Shown: positions 27,701 to 36,400 of the stretch, in pieces
Position numbering within the stretch: position 1 is the stretch's first letter
Layout: every line of letters begins with the position of its first letter
From: Holophagae bacterium
GTDB lineage: Bacteria; Acidobacteriota; Holophagae; Acanthopleuribacterales; Acanthopleuribacteraceae
Length of the DNA: 64,000 nucleotides
NCBI GenBank assembly: GCA_030429565.1
Contig: JAUIFE010000002.1
Coordinates: 620,001 to 684,000 of the forward strand
Direction of reading: 5' to 3'
Notes under the pieces: generated by a model
Seen by the model: only the letters and a program-made list of their open reading frames with translations
The model's database searches: none
What the model was told of the DNA's origin: nothing
Program-made: the position numbers and the translations under genes

Positions 27701-30377
27701 GCGTTGCCTCGCCGGCTTCGTGTGCCGCGCCGGCCTGGAGTCCGTTACCCAACGAGTAAGGTTCGCGCGCGAAGGGGTAGGTTGGCAGCGAGACACGGCG
27801 TCGTTCGTAACCGGCGTGGTAGGTTTGCCAGTCTGGACTTAGTCCGTTGAGCCACAAGCGTGCGAGCCCGGTTGTAAAGGCGTGGTTTTCGGCCTCGACT
27901 CGCGTTTGATCCTGGTCCGTGCCTTTGGCGAGTAAGGACACCAACCCGGGGGTGCCGGTGCTCAAGCGTCGGGCGAAACCGCACAAGGCGCGGCCGGGAC
28001 CCACTTCAATCAAAACGCGGTCCTGTTCTTCGAGCAAGGTTGTCAGCCCTTTGGCGAATTGAACCGTGCCGCGCAGATGAGCGGCCCAATAGCCGGGATC
28101 AACCGCTTGGTCTTCAGTGATCCAGGTACCGGTGAGGTTAGCGATAAACGGCACGGTCGGCCGCGAACGCGGGATGGACGCCACCAGGTCTTTAAAGCCG
28201 TTGAGGATTGGGTCCATGCAGGAAGAGTGGAACGCGTGGCTGGTTTTCAGGCGTCGATAACTGATACCGCGAGCGTCCAATTGCTGCGTGAGTTCGTTTA
28301 AGCCGGCGTTGGGTCCGGCGGCCACGGTTTGGTCGCGGGTATTGATGACGGCAATGTCCCAGCCCTTTGGCAGGATCGGCTCTAGCTCCGCGACCGGCAG
28401 CGCCACCAACAGCATCGGGCCTTCGGCGAGTTGGGCCATCAAGCGGCCCCGTGCCACCACCAACTTAAGTACGTCTTCCAGTTGAAACACGCCCGCCAAA
28501 CAGGCGGCCACGTATTCGCCGACACTGTGGCCGATCATCGATTCGGGCTGAATCCCCAAGTCGATGAGCCAGTCGGCCAAGGCCCAGCAAACCGCGAACA
28601 TGGCGGGCTGGGTGAAGTGGGTTTGGTTGAGGCGCTCATCGTCGGCGAACAAAACAGGTTTCAGGTCGAGATCGTGCTGTTCGAGCAGGATCCCAAAACA
28701 CCGGTCGAGCCGTTGCCGGAAAGCGGGTTCCTTTTGGTAAAGGCCGAAGGCCATCGATGGTACCTGACTGCCTTGGCCGGGGAACATAAAGCAAGCGACG
28801 GCTTTTCCGCGTCGGTCGGTGCCGCGCAACAGGTTTTCGCCGCCTTCCGCGAGAAGGGATACGGCTTGATCGGGGCCTTCCGCCACCAGCGCGGCACGCA
28901 GACTGAAACCGGCACGGCCGACCTGACTGGTATAGGCGGCGTCGGCAAAGGATACAGCGGGTGTTTGCTCAAAAAAACGTTGATACTGCTGGATTTGACG
29001 TTCCAGCGCGGCTTCGTTACGCGCTGAAAGCAAGAGCAGTTGTCGGTCGCGCTTTTCCGATGACGGCGCGGCAACGGGCGCGTTTTCTACAATACAGTGG
29101 GCGTTGGTGCCGCCAACCCCAAACGAACTCAAGGCGGCACGTCGCACCGGCTTGGACCAAGCGCGGGTTTCGCTGTTGACGTAAAAAGGGCTTTCGGCGA
29201 AGTTGATTTCGGGGTTGGCCTGCTTGAAGTTAAGGCTTGCCGGAATCTCGCCGTGTTTAACCGCAAGCGTGGTTTTAATCAGCCCGGCGACGCCGGCGGC
29301 GGCGTCCAAGTGACCGATGTTGGTTTTCACCGAACCCACCGCACAGGTTCCGGTCTCGTCACCGTGGCGGCGGTAGACCTCGCTGAGCGCGGTAATTTCG
29401 GTCGGGTCACCCAGCGGGGTGCCCGTCCCGTGGGCTTCGACCATCCCAATGCTGTCGGCGCTGATGTCGGCCATGGCGAGCGCTTCGGCGATGACCTGCT
29501 TCTGACCTTCCAAGCTGGGCGCGGTGAAGTTGAGTTTACCGGCGCCGTCGTTGTTGATCGCCGATCCCAGGATGACGGCTTCAATGTGGTCACCGTCGGC
29601 GAGGGCGTCTTCCAAACGCTTGAGCACGACCAAGCCGGCACCGTTGCCGATCACCGTGCCTTTGGCCTCGGCATCAAACGCACGACACTTGCCGTCCGGC
29701 GCGTTAATGCCGCCTTCCACATAGCGGTATCCGGTTTTTTGCGGGGTGTTGAGGGTGACGCCGCCGGCCAGCGCCATATCGGCCTCGCCGTTGAGCAGGC
29801 TTTGGCAGGCCAAATGGGTGGCGACCAACGAGGTGGAACAGGCGGTGCCGACGTTGACGCAGGGCCCTTTGAGGTCCAGCTTGTAGGCGGTCCAGGTCGT
29901 CAAAAAGTCTTTGTCGTTGAGAATGCGGGCCTGCAGCGTTTCGCCGGGATTGAGGATGCCGGCGCGGTGGGTCAAGCCGTAGATGTAGGTTGACATCGAC
30001 ATCCCGCCAAACAGGCCGATGCGGCCGGGATACCGACCGGGATCGTAGCCGGCGTCTTCGAGAGCATGCCAGGAGGTTTCCAAAAAGACACGCAGTTGTG
30101 GGTCGGTGTAGGCGGCTTCCGTCGCGGAGAACCCGAAAAAGTCCGCGTCAAAACAGGTCGCGTCTTCAATGACCGCCCCGGCGTTAACGAATTCGTCGTG
30201 TTCCCGCGTTGCCTGGGGGACGCCTGCCTCATCCAGTTCCGCGTCGTCGAAGCTGCGAATGCTGTCGAGACCGGCGCGCAGATTCTCCCAGAACCGTCGC
30301 GGGTTGTCGGCGCCGGGAAAACGGCACGCCATACCGATGACGGCAATGCGACCAAAAGTATCCTGGGAATCGTCCAT
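24720..30377 (-). CDS. Type I PKS module with C-terminal sulfotransferase, KS-AT-KR-ACP-ST (1885 aa)
   Basis: ATG at 30377 is chosen over an in-frame start 21 nt upstream because AAGGAG sits 6 nt before it. KS (about 10-435) has GTACSTS, EAHGTGT and KTNIGHLDAA, so Cys-His-His are intact. AT (about 528-830) has FPGQGSQ, GHSVGE and the HAFHS motif associated with malonyl-CoA. KR (about 1130-1330) has TGGLGALG and the Ser/Tyr/Asn pattern in ASLSG and VDYAAANSYLDA, so it should reduce the beta-keto group. No DH is seen. ACP is about 1410-1485 (FFDLGGNSL). A sulfotransferase domain (about 1540-1830) has the PAPS 5'-loop SAPRTGSTLL and the second motif YIHLTRHPYAMIHS. The C-terminal tail LAGLSEAELDALL resembles assembly-line docking tails. 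Predicted role: add one malonate unit to the Gly-ending chain, reduce it, and possibly O-sulfate the hydroxyl. There is no TE, unlike the CurM-type ST-TE pair. Confidence 0.95.
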   Translation of the reverse strand: MDDSQDTFGRIAVIGMACRFPGADNPRRFWENLRAGLDSIRSFDDAELDEAGVPQATREHDEFVNAGAVIEDATCFDADFFGFSATEAAYTDPQLRVFLETSWHALEDAGYDPGRYPGRIGLFGGMSMSTYIYGLTHRAGILNPGETLQARILNDKDFLTTWTAYKLDLKGPCVNVGTACSTSLVATHLACQSLLNGEADMALAGGVTLNTPQKTGYRYVEGGINAPDGKCRAFDAEAKGTVIGNGAGLVVLKRLEDALADGDHIEAVILGSAINNDGAGKLNFTAPSLEGQKQVIAEALAMADISADSIGMVEAHGTGTPLGDPTEITALSEVYRRHGDETGTCAVGSVKTNIGHLDAAAGVAGLIKTTLAVKHGEIPASLNFKQANPEINFAESPFYVNSETRAWSKPVRRAALSSFGVGGTNAHCIVENAPVAAPSSEKRDRQLLLLSARNEAALERQIQQYQRFFEQTPAVSFADAAYTSQVGRAGFSLRAALVAEGPDQAVSLLAEGGENLLRGTDRRGKAVACFMFPGQGSQVPSMAFGLYQKEPAFRQRLDRCFGILLEQHDLDLKPVLFADDERLNQTHFTQPAMFAVCWALADWLIDLGIQPESMIGHSVGEYVAACLAGVFQLEDVLKLVVARGRLMAQLAEGPMLLVALPVAELEPILPKGWDIAVINTRDQTVAAGPNAGLNELTQQLDARGISYRRLKTSHAFHSSCMDPILNGFKDLVASIPRSRPTVPFIANLTGTWITEDQAVDPGYWAAHLRGTVQFAKGLTTLLEEQDRVLIEVGPGRALCGFARRLSTGTPGLVSLLAKGTDQDQTRVEAENHAFTTGLARLWLNGLSPDWQTYHAGYERRRVSLPTYPFAREPYSLGNGLQAGAAHEAGEATRKPMQDWAYTPGWRRGPAPTHPSGAPESWLVFADDAGLAEPLIAALQKQQHRVIRVEAGETFVALREDVYAVAPGLATDLRALIDALQERDSLPGRIVFCWGNDADSDHQSTPASRFDTAMTRGVTTLLLLTKALVEAGVTKPLQIDCPLHGAFTVLGHETPRPETAPLAAACKIIPLEFPQFRCRVIDLAEHNESAVTRTLVNVLQQPAEDAVVALRGRFQWLPDYQPLALTESNTHQLQRGGVYVLTGGLGALGLVLARHLAEHYAAKLVLLSRSAPVDGDWAGPESQDQPRREALQALEQAAGGLLLLRADCADPDQLQGALQQAQQHFGRINGILHLAGLPGGGLIRLKTAETLQATLAAKARGAALLFAWLQQQPPAQRPDFLMLFASLSGVIGEFGQVDYAAANSYLDALAQRAAVDNLPVLAVDWDGWREEGMLARAQAPAGLEHIHAAGLRNGLSNAEGIAVFERALGLGQPQVVLSTTALQPRLTDRANADDVAAALRHAAPGQGHQRPDLETVYLAPRDELEQAIAAVFSDLLGFEQIGVHDNFFDLGGNSLLGISLVNHFQTAFGEIVHITAMMDAPTIALLAAYFEKHYPLGVAKMLGRKTVGIEDEDESPIDEALAQDFAATAAGTIPSPFPEKNPNAAFVLSAPRTGSTLLRVLLAGNAKLFAPPELDLLSFDRLRDRQAGSAVQENALTEGATIALKEGFGLDTAAAEAETARLEQADMTVAAFYRHLQAGIGDRLLVEKSPGYALKPAILDRIENGFSEPRYIHLTRHPYAMIHSYEEAKLDLLLSSAVRERFPLSRRRLAELTWLISERNLAAFFAKIPAERVHLVRFEDLLADPENALRRICTFLGVPFQLDMLEPYREKQQRMTRGLRPQSRMIGDVKFHSHHNINGAVADQWRNRYQRDFLGAPTIEVAARLGYTLIAEDAEALHDIRTAPADPAPAVDPLAGLDEAALAGLSEAELDALLTQAVHDGGLDRG
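24900..25760 (-). other. Sulfotransferase domain fused after the ACP
   Basis: The PKS frame continues past the ACP through a linker of about 55 residues into a PAPS-dependent sulfotransferase fold. The 5'-phosphosulfate loop is SAPRTGSTLLRVLL; the 3'-phosphate motif is YIHLTRHPYAMIHS. The order ACP-ST matches the decarboxylase modules of curacin-type clusters, but here the gene ends shortly after ST and the next gene opens with a C domain. This implies the sulfated intermediate is passed on or modified, not released. Confidence 0.85.
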
Positions 30378-30436
30378 GTGTGTCTCCTTCATTCTCAAAA
30401 CCTCGTCAGAGTGATCAAAGCAGGGTGTCGCGGTTG

Positions 30437-33400
30437 TTAGACGCCGCGACGTTGGCGCCGACGGCGCATCATGTCGCGGCGACGGTCGGCGCGTTCTTCG
30501 GTTTCATCTTGGGCGGCCGTGGTGGCCGTCGCCGTTTCTTTTTCGGCGTAGTAGGCGGCCAGATCCGCCACCGTTGTGCGGCGCATCAGCTCGACCAGCG
30601 AAATGTCGGTCGAGAAGGTTTTGCGCAGCTCGGCGACAACCTGAGCCAACAACAAGGAGTTGCCTCCCAACTCGAAAAAGTTGTCGTTGATGCCGATGGG
30701 GTCACGGCGCAGAACGCTGCGCCAAATGGCGGCGATTTTGCGCTGCCGCTCGTTGCCGGGCGCAACAAACGTTTGGCCGCTTTGCCCGCCTTCACGGTTC
30801 GGTGCCGGCAAGGCCTTGCTATTGAGTTTGCCGTTGGGCGTGCGCGGCATGCTGTCGAGGAACACCACATCGGCGGGCAGCATGTACTCCGGCAAGTCCT
30901 GTTTTAGGTGATCGCGAACGGCGGCGGCATTGAGTCGGTTTTGGTGGATCGGCGTCGCCGGTCGCTGTTGGTAGGCGGGTCGCGAACCATAAAGCATGTA
31001 GGTGAACATTTCTGGGCGACCGTCTTGGGCGGCAACGGTGAATAAGTCGTCAACGCCGACCTTAAACCCTTTTTCCGTCAGCAAGGCCTCGACCGTGGCC
31101 AGGTTTTCCTTGCCGTCGACCTCCATGGCGATTTGCCCGATTAGCGGCCAGTGTTCCTCGCGAATGCCCTCAAGCACCAGGCACTCACTTTTTTCAACGT
31201 CTACTTTCAGCAGATCGATTTTGCTGATGCCCAGTTGGTCGATCATGTCCGACAAGGTCGTCAAGGTGCATTCGAACTGCTGTGCGCGGTAATTCTCCGC
31301 CAGCAGGCCGGCTATATCGCGCTCCTTGTCGAGCTCTGCCTCAATGCCTTCATCCAGTTGCGCCATTTGGTTGCGAACGAAGGCGTCGGCTACGGCGCGG
31401 TCCTCTTCGAGGTTGCCGAAGCGACTGGATAAACCGGACATATGCGGGTAGTAGGTGAAGGTGGTGGTTTCCCGATGGTTGGAGAGACCCAGGTTAAAGA
31501 CCTGCCCGCCGAGGTTGTGGTAGCGTGCGTTGGTCGCCAAAACCTCAAATGTGGGTGGGATCGGTTCAAAGGCGTAGATCCGCGCGCCTTGGATGCGGCT
31601 GTTGACAAACATCGAGAAGCCGCCCACATTGGCGCCCGCGTCGAAGATGACGTCGTTGTCCTGCAGGCTGATGCCGTGGCGCAGGTACAAAGCTTTGTCG
31701 AACAATTCATCGAACAAAGGGCCGAGCTGGCGGGGATCGTTGTGGTACAGGCCCAAACCATTGGGCAACACGTAATGCTGCAAGCCTTCGGCGACCTGAT
31801 CCAGCTTGGGTGGTGGTGTCAAACCGGCGCGACGGCCACGCAGGTAGGCAACCAAACGTTTGTCGCCTGGCACATCTTCACGCACCATCACGTGACTTTC
31901 GCTCACGCCGTCGATGCGGTTCAAGCGCGCCTCGATTTCGGACGGTTCAATGCGGAACCCTCGCAGTTTCACCTGGCGGTCGGCACGGCCGCCGAACTGC
32001 AGGACCGCGCTTCGGCCGTCGGCACTGGGCTGGAACGAGGCGACATCGCCGGTGCGGTACAGTCGCTGTCCGGGCTTGCGCGCAAACGGATGGGGCACAA
32101 AACGTTCGGCGGTCAGGGACGGCCGGTTGTGGTAACCCCGCGTCACGCCGTCGCCGCCGATGTAGAGCTCTCCGGTGCAACCCGGCGGTACCGGGTTCAT
32201 CGCTTCGTTCAGAATGTAGACATCGGTATTGGCAACCGGTCGGCCAATCGAAATCTTGGCGCAGTTTTGTGGCGTGATTTCGGCGACCGTCGACCACACC
32301 GTTGTTTCGGTGGGGCCGTACATATTGAGTAGTTGCGGGGCGTGGCTCTGGTCCGGGGCCGGCGTGGTTAAGGTCTCCGCCAAATCGGCCGGCAGCGGTT
32401 CGCCGCCCACCAGGATTTGGGTCAACCCGGCCAAGGCCCGGCGTCCTTCGGGATCGGCGCTAAGTAGGCGCACGAAGGACGGCGTACATTGCAAGTGGGT
32501 CACACCGTGGCGGTGCAGCATCTCTGCCGGCGTATGGTAGGTTGCCGTCGTTTGTGGCCGTGCCGTCAGACGCCGGACTTGGGCCGCACGGGTGCGCAGC
32601 CGGGTTTGGAATGCGGCCAGCGTTGGCAGCGACGCCGTGACCTGGTCGGCAGGCACGCCAAAGTCGATCAAGCAAGCGATTTCATCGACGCCGATGTGGT
32701 TGACGCGTTGGATCAGTGCTTCACAGTGTGCCGGTGTTCCCATCAGCGAGGATGTGTCAAAGAAACGTTCAAAACCCATGTCGAGCAACGCTTCCAGATC
32801 ACCCTGCAGGTCGAGGTCGGCCGCCTCCGCCAGGGGTCTCAAGAGGTTCAGGGAGGCGCGCAAGTAATTCTTGAACGGTTCGCGGACAATACCGCGTACC
32901 TGCTCTAAATCCTCGCCCAGGAAGGTATGCAACATCAGGGTGACCTGACCGCTGTCCGGGTTCAGACCGGCCGCCGCACGTGCCTTGCGGTAGGCGGCGA
33001 TTTTTTCGGCCAGTTGGTTTACGTCTTGCCCAAGTAAGTGGGTCAAGATGTTGGCGCCAATGCGACCCGCGCTCTCGAAGGTGGCGATGTTGCCGGCGGT
33101 GGTAATCCAAATCGGCGGCTCGTCTTGTTTGGGTCGCGGCCGAATGCCGATATCGATGGTTTGACCGACACCGTTGGGTCGCCGAATGGTTTCACCGCGC
33201 CACAGCGCACGGAACGTCTCGATATACTCATACATCAAGGCGTGGCGTTTTTCGAAATTTTCGGGTTGTAGTACAAAATCGTTGGGGTGCCAGCCGGAGG
33301 CGAACGACAGGCCGACGCGGCCGCGACTCAAGTTGTCCACCATCGACCATTCTTCGGCGACCCGAATCGGATCGTGCAACGGCAAAACCACGCTACCGGA

Positions 33401-36400
33401 GCGAATGGCGATGTTTTCAGTGATCGACGCCACCGAGGCGGCGGCGACCGATGGATTTGGGAAGGGTTCGCCAAAACCGTGGAAGTGTCGTTCCGGGACC
33501 CAAACGGCGGTGAAGTCGTTTTGATCGGCGAAGCGCGCGCCCTCGTGGAGCAAACGGTAGCGGTCGTCGCGGTAGCTTTCATCCTCGGCCGCGAAGTAAA
33601 ACAAACTAAAGGCCGGTGCTTTGCCGTCACGTGCGTGGGGCGTTTGCCGGGCGGGCGGATCGGGCTGAATCACCACCGTTCGGCCTTGGGCCAACGTCCA
33701 AAACAGTTCCAAGACGGAAATATCGAAACTCATGCTGGTTACGGCCAGCCAGCGCGAGCTCGTGGCGGCCCCGTTCGGCCGCCCGACCGCGCCGTCCATG
33801 GCCGCGCAGAAGTTGACGGCGTTGCGATGACTGACCATCACGCCTTTTGGTAAACCGGTCGAACCACTGGTGTAGATCATGTACGCCAAGTGGTCTGGGC
33901 CCGTGTTGGTCCGCGGATCGTGGTCGGGATAATTTGGCGCGGGGTCGATTCCCGGCGTTACTGGTAATTGGGTTACCCCGTTGGGTGGCAACGGCGCCGC
34001 GCCGTCTTCCAGGATCAAAACTGTCAAATCGGCATCGTCAACCATGTAGGCCAAACGCTTTTCGGGATAGGCTGGATCCAGCGGCAGATAGGCGCCGCCC
34101 GCCTTGAGCACCGCCAGCAAGGCGATCACCATCTCCGGTCCGCGCGTCATGCAAACGCCGACGCGGCTTTCGGCGCCAACGCCCATGGCGATCAGGCGAT
34201 GGGCCAGTTGATTCACGCGGCGGTTGAGCTCGGCGTAAGTGGTTTCCCCACCGTCGGCGGCCACCAAGGCGGTCGCGTCGGGCGTGCGCGTTACCTGGTG
34301 CGCGACCAACTGGTGCAAGAGGTTTTCCCGTGCGTAAGGTGTCGCGGTTGCGTTCCAGCGTTGTAACTGGGTCTGTCGTTCCTCGGCCGACAAGAAAGAG
34401 AGCCTGGCCAAGGTTTGCTCGGGTTGTCCGACGGCCGCTTCGAGCAACTGCACAAAGTGCCGCGCCAATCGCGCGATGGTTTCGGCACGGAACAAATCGA
34501 CGGCGTATTCAATGCTGCCGTGGAGACCGTCCGCCTGTTCTTCCAAAGAAAGCGTGACATCGAACTTGGATACCGCATGGCGTCGCTCTGCCGCCGATAC
34601 GCTAAGCCCTGGCAAATCCCAGCGCGGTTGGGGTTGGTTCTGCAAAACAAACAGGGTTTGGAACAAGGGTGTAAAACTCAAATTCCGTTCCGGCTGAACC
34701 GCGTCAACCACCATTTCAAAGGGAAGCTGGGCGTGTTGCGCGGCCGCGTTCATGGTGCCGTGGACCTGGTCGACCAAGTCACGCAGTTTCCGCTGTGGAT
34801 CGGTCCCGATTCGAATGGCCAAGGTGTTGACGAATAAACCGATGACCGCTTCGACCTCAACCCTTTCCCGGTTGGCCGACAAGACCCCGATCACCTGTTC
34901 GTCCGCACCGTTGTAACGCTGCAACAGGACCGCGTAGACACTTAACAACAGGTTGTACAGGCTGGTTTTGCGTGTGTTGGCCAGTCGGCCGAGTTGTTGG
35001 TGCAATGCTTTGGGAATGTGGAAGAAGTGCAGCTTGCCGGCGTACCGCTGGATGTTGGGACGGGGAAAGTCGGTGGGGAAACAACTGCTGCTAGGGGCGC
35101 CGGCCAAATGCTGTTTCCAGAAGGTCGTTGCGCTGTCAAAGGCGCCGCTTTCCGCCAACCGTCGCTGCCACACGGCAAAATCGGCGTATTGAATTTTGGC
35201 CGGTGGGTGCGGGGGTTCGCCGGCAAGTCGGCGCGCCATCGCCTGATGCAGGTCGTGGCTCAAGGTGCTGACCGCCCAACCATCGGCAATGATATGGTGC
35301 AAACTCGCCGGCAGTAGGTGGTCGGTAGCGCGCAGGCGGATCAGTTTGGCACGGAACAACGGCCCGGTGCCCAAGTTAAACGGCTTGTAGGTCTCCGCGT
35401 CGATGAGCTGGTCCAATGCTTCGGGGAGAACACCCTGTTGGAAGGCCGCGTAGGCCGCATCGTCCAAGTCGAGCGGCACCACTTCCAGCGGGAACGGGGC
35501 CGGTGCTGCAATCACTTGGACTGGTTGATTTTCGTGATGGCCGATGTGGGTACGCAGCGATTCGTGGCGTGCCGTCACATCACCCAGGGCCGCTTGCAGT
35601 AGCGCGATGTCGAGTGACCCCTGCAAGCGCAGGGTAATCGGTAAAACGTAGGCGGCGTTGGCGCCTTCCAATTGGTCGATAAACCACAGGCGTTGCTGGG
35701 CAAAGGAGAGTGGGGCCTGCCCTTGGTGGCTGTGGTGCACCAGCGCCGGCATGGTTGCTTCGGTTTGGGTACCACCGCCGCCGTCGAGAAAGGCGGCCAA
35801 GCTACTTAGGGTTGGGTGGGCGAAGAAATCGGCCAGCGCCAAGTTGCGATTCAATTCGGTGCGAATACGGGCGGCGGCGCGGGCGGCGGGCAATGAGTGA
35901 CCACCCAATTCGAAGAAGTGGTCGTCGCGCAAAATCGTGTCGCGTTCCAGCACCTCACACCAAATTGCCGCAATCGCACGCTCCGTGGCGGTACGTGGCT
36001 CTTGCTGCTCGGGTGTGGCATCCGGGCTTTCAAGGGCTTGCGCCGCCAAAGCGCGTCGGTCGACTTTGCCGTTTGCGGTTAAGGGTAATTGGTTGTGGAA
36101 TTTGAAGAGGGTGGGCACCGCATGGGCGGGCAGTGTCTCGCCCAGCAAGCGTCGCAGTTCGTCGCAGTCTTCGGCTGATCGCCCGTCAGCCACCAAGTGC
36201 GCAACCAGTAGGCCGCCGCCTGGCGGTGACGGTTTGAGGATGGCTGCCGCCTGGGTAACCTTCGGCAAACGCAGGAGGGCCGTTTCCACCTCGCCAAGTT
36301 CCAAGCGGAACCCGCGTAACTTGATTTGTCCGTCGCGACGTCCCAAGAATTCGACGCGACCGTCGGCTGCCAGGCGCACCAAATCGCCGGTGTGGTAAAG

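Noticed and set aside
29097-29993. 298-codon open frame on the plus strand within the PKS gene
   Set aside because: It is antisense to the KS domain, whose catalytic motifs read perfectly on the minus strand; there is no SD and no family resemblance. The same applies to other long plus-strand frames across 1-45000, for example 6681-7406, 13686-14486 and 31442-32332.
32590-33625. Luciferase-like monooxygenase as a separate gene
   Set aside because: No stop or start separates it from the flanking A-domain sequence; the frame runs through, so it is an inserted domain.
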